From Schistosoma mansoni (lineage: Eukaryota > Platyhelminthes > Trematoda > Strigeidida > Schistosomatidae), in contig NC_031496.1 in the NCBI RefSeq assembly GCF_000237925.1, positions 3,514,650-3,578,649 of the forward strand: a stretch of DNA of 64,000 nucleotides. The letters are read 5' to 3'. Positions 59,761 through 64,000 of the stretch are shown here, piece after piece. Every line of letters starts with the position of its first letter. The first letter of the stretch is position 1. A program made the translations under genes and the position numbers. Under the pieces are notes generated by a model, which was not told where the DNA came from, did no database searches, and was given only the letters and a program-made list of their open reading frames with translations.

Positions 59761-60291
59761 AGGCCCCCAAATGCCCTGGTACGGCCGAGAGTGGGAAGAG
59801 TTCGCTCTCTCTCTCTCTCTCGAAATGTTCTCACATGGCTACGCGTATATAGCCTCTGCCACACAAGTCCTACTCACTGCCTTCTCGTGGCACTACTGTT
59901 GTTTACAAAATTCAGAGGACGAAAAGCGAATGTTCGGCACTTTAACCAGGTTGATGGACACGGAGGGTCCACCTAGGGGGGTCGGAAAACCCTGATTACA
60001 AACCAATGGTGCACATGGGCTCCAGTATCCTGAAGGAACAAATTTCGTATGAATCAATCGTCAGTCACCGGCTTTCATGTGACTGCATCTCCTTAAGATG
60101 CTCCACTGCCTTGTGGATCAGACCTTTAGGTCATAGGCTCCGGGTGTGGCCCATTAAGAAAACCACCTGCTTCGGTTTGGGCACGTGGGCAGTATCACAA
60201 CCCTCACACAAATCAAATGAGATTTGTGTGGCGAATATTTATCTGGTGCTTTTTTGTACTAATATTCATGTGTTTAAATAAATAAATAAAG
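59761..60291 (+). mobile_element. short bipartite element S8
   Basis: Complete copy from GCCCCCAAATGCCCTGG to the TAAATAAATAAATAAA tail, with a CT microsatellite near 59805. It lies just upstream of the PIGO start, so it may lie in that gene's promoter or 5' untranslated region. Confidence 0.8.
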
Positions 60292-60566
60292 TGCTACAGA
60301 GCTCTTATTCACACAAAAAGATGAAAAAAGCGGATGATTGTGTCTTAAGAAATGTAGGGACTTTAATAATCAATATCAAGGATATCAAGATAAACTGCCT
60401 AAATTTTTTCTCTTGTATAAATGTATCTTCCTAACTCTTTCTTATTTTTTTTATCGAACATAACATGAATTCTCAATTCCATCCTTCCATCCCCTTACTC
60501 TTACATTATCCAAAGACACAGTCCCTACTGTTTCCTTCTGTTCTCTAGCTATATTGATCTCAAGAA

Positions 60567-63007
60567 ATGGAATATATGATCAAAAGATGCAGTAGAAGTC
60601 TCGCTAAGTACATAAATAAAAATCGTGACTATGAGATATCAATTTTATCAAAGTTATTGTCAATCATTATTGCGTTTCTTGGTATCGGTCTATTCCTACA
60701 TGGTTTTCTATTGAATCGAACTGAGCTCTACAATGAGACAAATGAAAAACTGAAATTATCATTGAAGAATCCTTTGACTGTTGCTAGAAATGGTCGAATT
60801 ATCCTTTTACTTGTTGATGCATTAGGTTATGCACTTATACAAAACAATAATGAAAACAACCAATTCCTACCTGATCATATTTCACCACATTCACAAAATC
60901 AATCTCGTCCACAACTTAACAGCTTATCTAAAGCAGCATATATTGGAAAGTTTATCGCAGACCCACCGACAACCACGTTACAACGTTTAAAAGCTTTAAT
61001 GACAGGTAGTATGCCAACATTTATAGATGCAGGTTCAAATTTCGGCGGAAATAAAGTACTGGAAGATAATTTACTAAAACAATGGAATAAGGCTGGAAAA
61101 CAAATTCGATTTGTTGGCGATGAAACCTGGATTGATCTATTTCCTGATTGGTATGTCGATTGATGTCATATAATTATTTATTTGATCGTGAAGAAGCTCT
61201 TAATAAAACGTATGATAATCATAATCCCGAAATTCCTAAATTAGCAATAGAAGTGAGCTTTACATTCACTTACCAAACCACCATCACCATCACTATAATA
61301 AATTTATTTCGATCCCGGAATACCAACATACTAATCAAACATCCTATTGTTGAGTTAAACGGTCTCTGTTAAGTTTCATTGGAATTAAATCAATTCATTA
61401 GAGTGGTTTCTATTCTAATGGCTTCAAAATTCCAGCTAATATACAGCGTTGTATTAATTGGCATTGTTTTCATTCTTGTCATGCAAAGCGATTAGTATAA
61501 TGGGGTGTTAAATAGTCAGTCAGTCAGCTACAACGTAGGGCCAGGCACACATATGCATCGGTCCAAGTTGCCATATCTCGTTAGCACAACAAGATGAACA
61601 CTGGATTCATAGAAATAGTTAATTTAGTGGTGGTAGTATATAAAAGATAGGTTGTATATAAGGATATAGTATAGGAAGGAAGTAGGTTATGAAGCAATTT
61701 TAATCTCAAGGTTTAAGGGTGTATACTCCTACCCCATTGTGATCGACTTTGAGCCATGTCACCCAGAGTCTCCAACCATTGGTTAGGATAGTCACGCGGA
61801 CCTCAACCAAGTGGTCTGCATCTACCAACATGGCTCAGACTAGAAGTTAGTGACTTCAAGCACTGATGCCATGTTTTGGTTTGGCCGCCCCTAACTCTCT
61901 TCCAACTATCCCCTACACTAGTCAGCATAGCGCGTCGTGGTATCACATAAAGTAAAGTAACTCTGTACTTAGTTATTTGCCACTATACGATGTCGTTATA
62001 GTTTTACTCTTCAGAGGTCTGACTGATTTCCATCGAATAAACAATTTTCCTTTAACAGCTAGAGGGACCAACAAAATATATACAACACTGATATAATAGC
62101 ATTAAGTTAATAAAATCATTAGCAGTGAACCATGGATACAAAGTTACCTGTATGAAATTCAATACCATACCCTGATGAACGTTAGCACCATGTCCTAGAA
62201 GATGGTCATATAGAATGCCCAAATTCGAATAGGGTATTGGGACATTAGTTGGAAGAGATTAGCTAGTGTCATTTTTGAAACTTGGTAGCTTTGCTAAACT
62301 GTCTCACCATGGCATGAGTATTTATCTGTTATCTCATGTCTCATGAACAGTAGGTAAAAGCCTCTACGTAGTTGCATTCGGAGGATTCGCATGTCATAGT
62401 GATGGTTTTCGATCGTTTTGTGATTTTCATAAGCGGTTTATAGTATTTTGAGTGCATATTAGTGCCCACTTATGTTAGATCAGTAGTATGATATAATTAT
62501 TCAATTATTTACAGTTGCCTATTTTGTTAATTATAGTAAAAAGTACTTGACATAGAGTGGTTAAAGCATGTTCACTCTCAGCGCAATATCATTACGTATT
62601 CATAACACTGACTTATTGACCTATCTGTGAATACATGCAGATTATACTATTGTTGTGACTCACTGTTGATATATACATTGATTTTCTTGTGCACATATAT
62701 TTCCGTCAATGTATTCTCTTAACTTTTTGTTTCAACTCACAGTTTCAGTCATTACAAAGCTTATTCATCGTTCAATGTGAAGGATTTGGATACAGTTGAC
62801 CGAGGTGTTGAAAATTACTTTCTGCATGCCCTTAACAGTACCTCATTGGATTGGAATAATGAAGTTGTTGACAATAAAACACCACAAACTCATTGGGATA
62901 TTCTTATTGGACATATGCTGGGGATAGATCACTGTGGTCATACATATGGACCTGCACATCCAGAGATGATGCGAAAGCTAAATGAACTAAACAGCTTTAT
63001 AGAGTCA
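60567..63007 (+). CDS. PIGO: PIGO, GPI ethanolamine phosphate transferase 3 (5' part)
   Basis: Endoplasmic reticulum enzyme that adds ethanolamine phosphate to the third mannose of GPI anchors. Exon 1 is 60567-61150; exon 2 is 62743 (or 62749) to about 63007; later exons are off the window. Residues 28-50 or so form a transmembrane helix (LSIIIAFLGIGLFLHGFLL). The catalytic domain follows: metal-site Asp in LLLVDALGY, the threonine-rich active site in ADPPTTTLQRLKALMTGSMP, FIDAGSNFGGN, FVGDETWIDLFPD, then FNVKDLDTVDRGV and the metal-binding GIDHCGHTYGPAHPEMM. All match animal PIGO closely. The ATG at 60567 precedes the membrane anchor. Two acceptors six bases apart both keep the frame. The exon 2 donor is weak and its position uncertain. 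Confidence 0.9.
61507..61925 (-). mobile_element. RTE-1-type LINE 3' end in a PIGO intron
   Basis: Starts with GTCAGTCAGTCAG (complement of the TGAC tail). It includes the full 3' untranslated region and the C-terminal coding stretch up to CCGCCCCTAACTCTCTTCCA, which matches the same internal junction region as 10620-10660 in the full RTE-1 copy. Confidence 0.75.
61926..62742 (+). other. rest of PIGO intron 1
   Basis: A+T-rich, with no recognised feature. It ends in a pyrimidine-rich tract and the acceptor pair CTCACAG/TTTCAG. Confidence 0.6.
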
Positions 63008-63089
63008 GTTGAAGATTTTGATTATCATATATTCTCATGGGTTAATAATTATCGTTTAATATAGTGTAACTTATTTACCATGTGCAGGT

Positions 63090-63523
63090 TTGCATACTTT
63101 ACTGGGGTTGGTGTCGCACTAAACTCCAGAGCAAAGGCAGTACTAGTGAAATGGATCTCCATTAGCATTCGTTTGTATGCTGTTTGGTGAGAGGGATGGT
63201 CCCATCAAAGTGAGGAGAAGCTGGCATAGGAAGTGGTGTTTCTTTATAACTTCCATCTTGGTGTGTTGGCCTGTGTGAGAATTATCGAGGCAATAAATTT
63301 TCTCTCTAGTGCTTCATCTTCAGCCAAACTCTAAAACACTCCCACACCTATTCCAGAACAACAGTCATTGTGTTGTTTAGTATCAAGGCCATCTTTGATT
63401 CATTGGATAGGATTATGTTATCGTGGGTTTACATGCAAAGATAATTAACATCTGAAAGGATTTTTACACAAATACTTCAAGAAGAGTGAGGGAATACAAT
63501 CACCTCTCTCCATTGTTCCAACC
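63090..63523 (+). mobile_element. old, rearranged RTE-2-like LINE remnant
   Basis: GVGVALNSRAKAVLVKWISI (63108 on) matches the endonuclease block GVGVALSARAEAALIDWIPI of RTE-2. About 63380-63520 matches an RT block (FDSLDR-like, then NHLSPLF-like). Many stops and a large internal loss. It lies in a PIGO intron. Confidence 0.65.
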
Positions 63524-64000
63524 GCCCCTAAATGCCCTGGTACGGCCGAGAGTGGGGAGAGTCCACTCTCCCTCTCCAAATGCTCTCACATGGCCACGCG
63601 AATATATAGCCTCTGCCAGGGAAGTCCTACTCACTACCTTCTCGTGGCGGGGGTGTTGTTCACAAAAGTGAGAGGACGAAAAGCGAATGTCCGGCGCTTT
63701 AACCGGGTTGGTGGATGTGGAGGATCCACCTAGGGGAGTTGGAAAACCCTGATTCCAAACCAATAGTGCACATGGGCTCCAGTATCCTGATGGAACGAAT
63801 GGCGAATGAACCAACTGTTGGTCACCGGCTACCATGTGACTGCATCTCCTTACGATGCTCCACTGCCTTGTGGATCAGACCTTTAGGCCAAAGGCTCGGG
63901 GTGTGGCCCCCTAAGAAAACCACCTGCTTCAGTCTGGGCACGTGGCAGTATCACAGCCCTCACACAAATCGAATGAGATTTGTGAGGCGCATATTTATCT
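63524..64000 (+). mobile_element. short bipartite element S9, runs off the window
   Basis: Starts CGCCCCTAAATGCCCTGGTA and is cut at the window edge in the GCGCATATTTATCT block before its tail. It is inserted in, or next to, the old LINE remnant. Confidence 0.8.

Overview
The window looks like genomic DNA of a blood fluke (Schistosoma or a close relative). The evidence is A+T-rich DNA, host genes split by both tiny and very long introns, RTE- and CR1-clade LINEs, a Ty3/gypsy LTR element, and repeats of the schistosome SM-alpha type that carry hammerhead ribozyme motifs. The species cannot be fixed from the sequence alone.

Four host genes are supported. (1) CDC27/APC3, an anaphase-promoting complex subunit, lies on the minus strand at 6736-1; five exons are visible and the 3' end is off the window. 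(2) A C2H2 zinc-finger gene of POGZ/ZNF280 type starts head-to-head with it at 7296 on the plus strand and can be followed to 17914, where it stops in the middle of a finger. (3) Importin-13, a nuclear transport receptor, is on the minus strand at about 42964-18665, with 13 exons whose splice phases all agree. (4) PIGO, GPI ethanolamine phosphate transferase 3, starts at 60567 on the plus strand and runs off the right edge. The genes do not form a pathway; they are ordinary housekeeping neighbours.

Most of the remaining sequence is mobile DNA. 8298-14185 (inside the first zinc-finger intron) is one RTE-type LINE on the minus strand, interrupted by a second RTE-type LINE on the plus strand; both insertions have visible target-site duplications. 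A second copy of the first LINE fills 55191-59068. About nine short elements (around 480-530 bp when complete) consist of just the two ends of that LINE. 44041-48911 is a Ty3/gypsy element with a 200-N gap and end repeats that face each other instead of pointing the same way. 49988-51540 is a CR1-type LINE. 52323-53076 is a small DNA transposon of probable Merlin type.

The most interesting material is a family of about 360-570 bp tRNA-like repeats. They carry a compact hammerhead ribozyme motif distinct from the SM-alpha one, and several copies have fold-back ends. One copy keeps every core position and lies in the sense direction inside an importin-13 intron.
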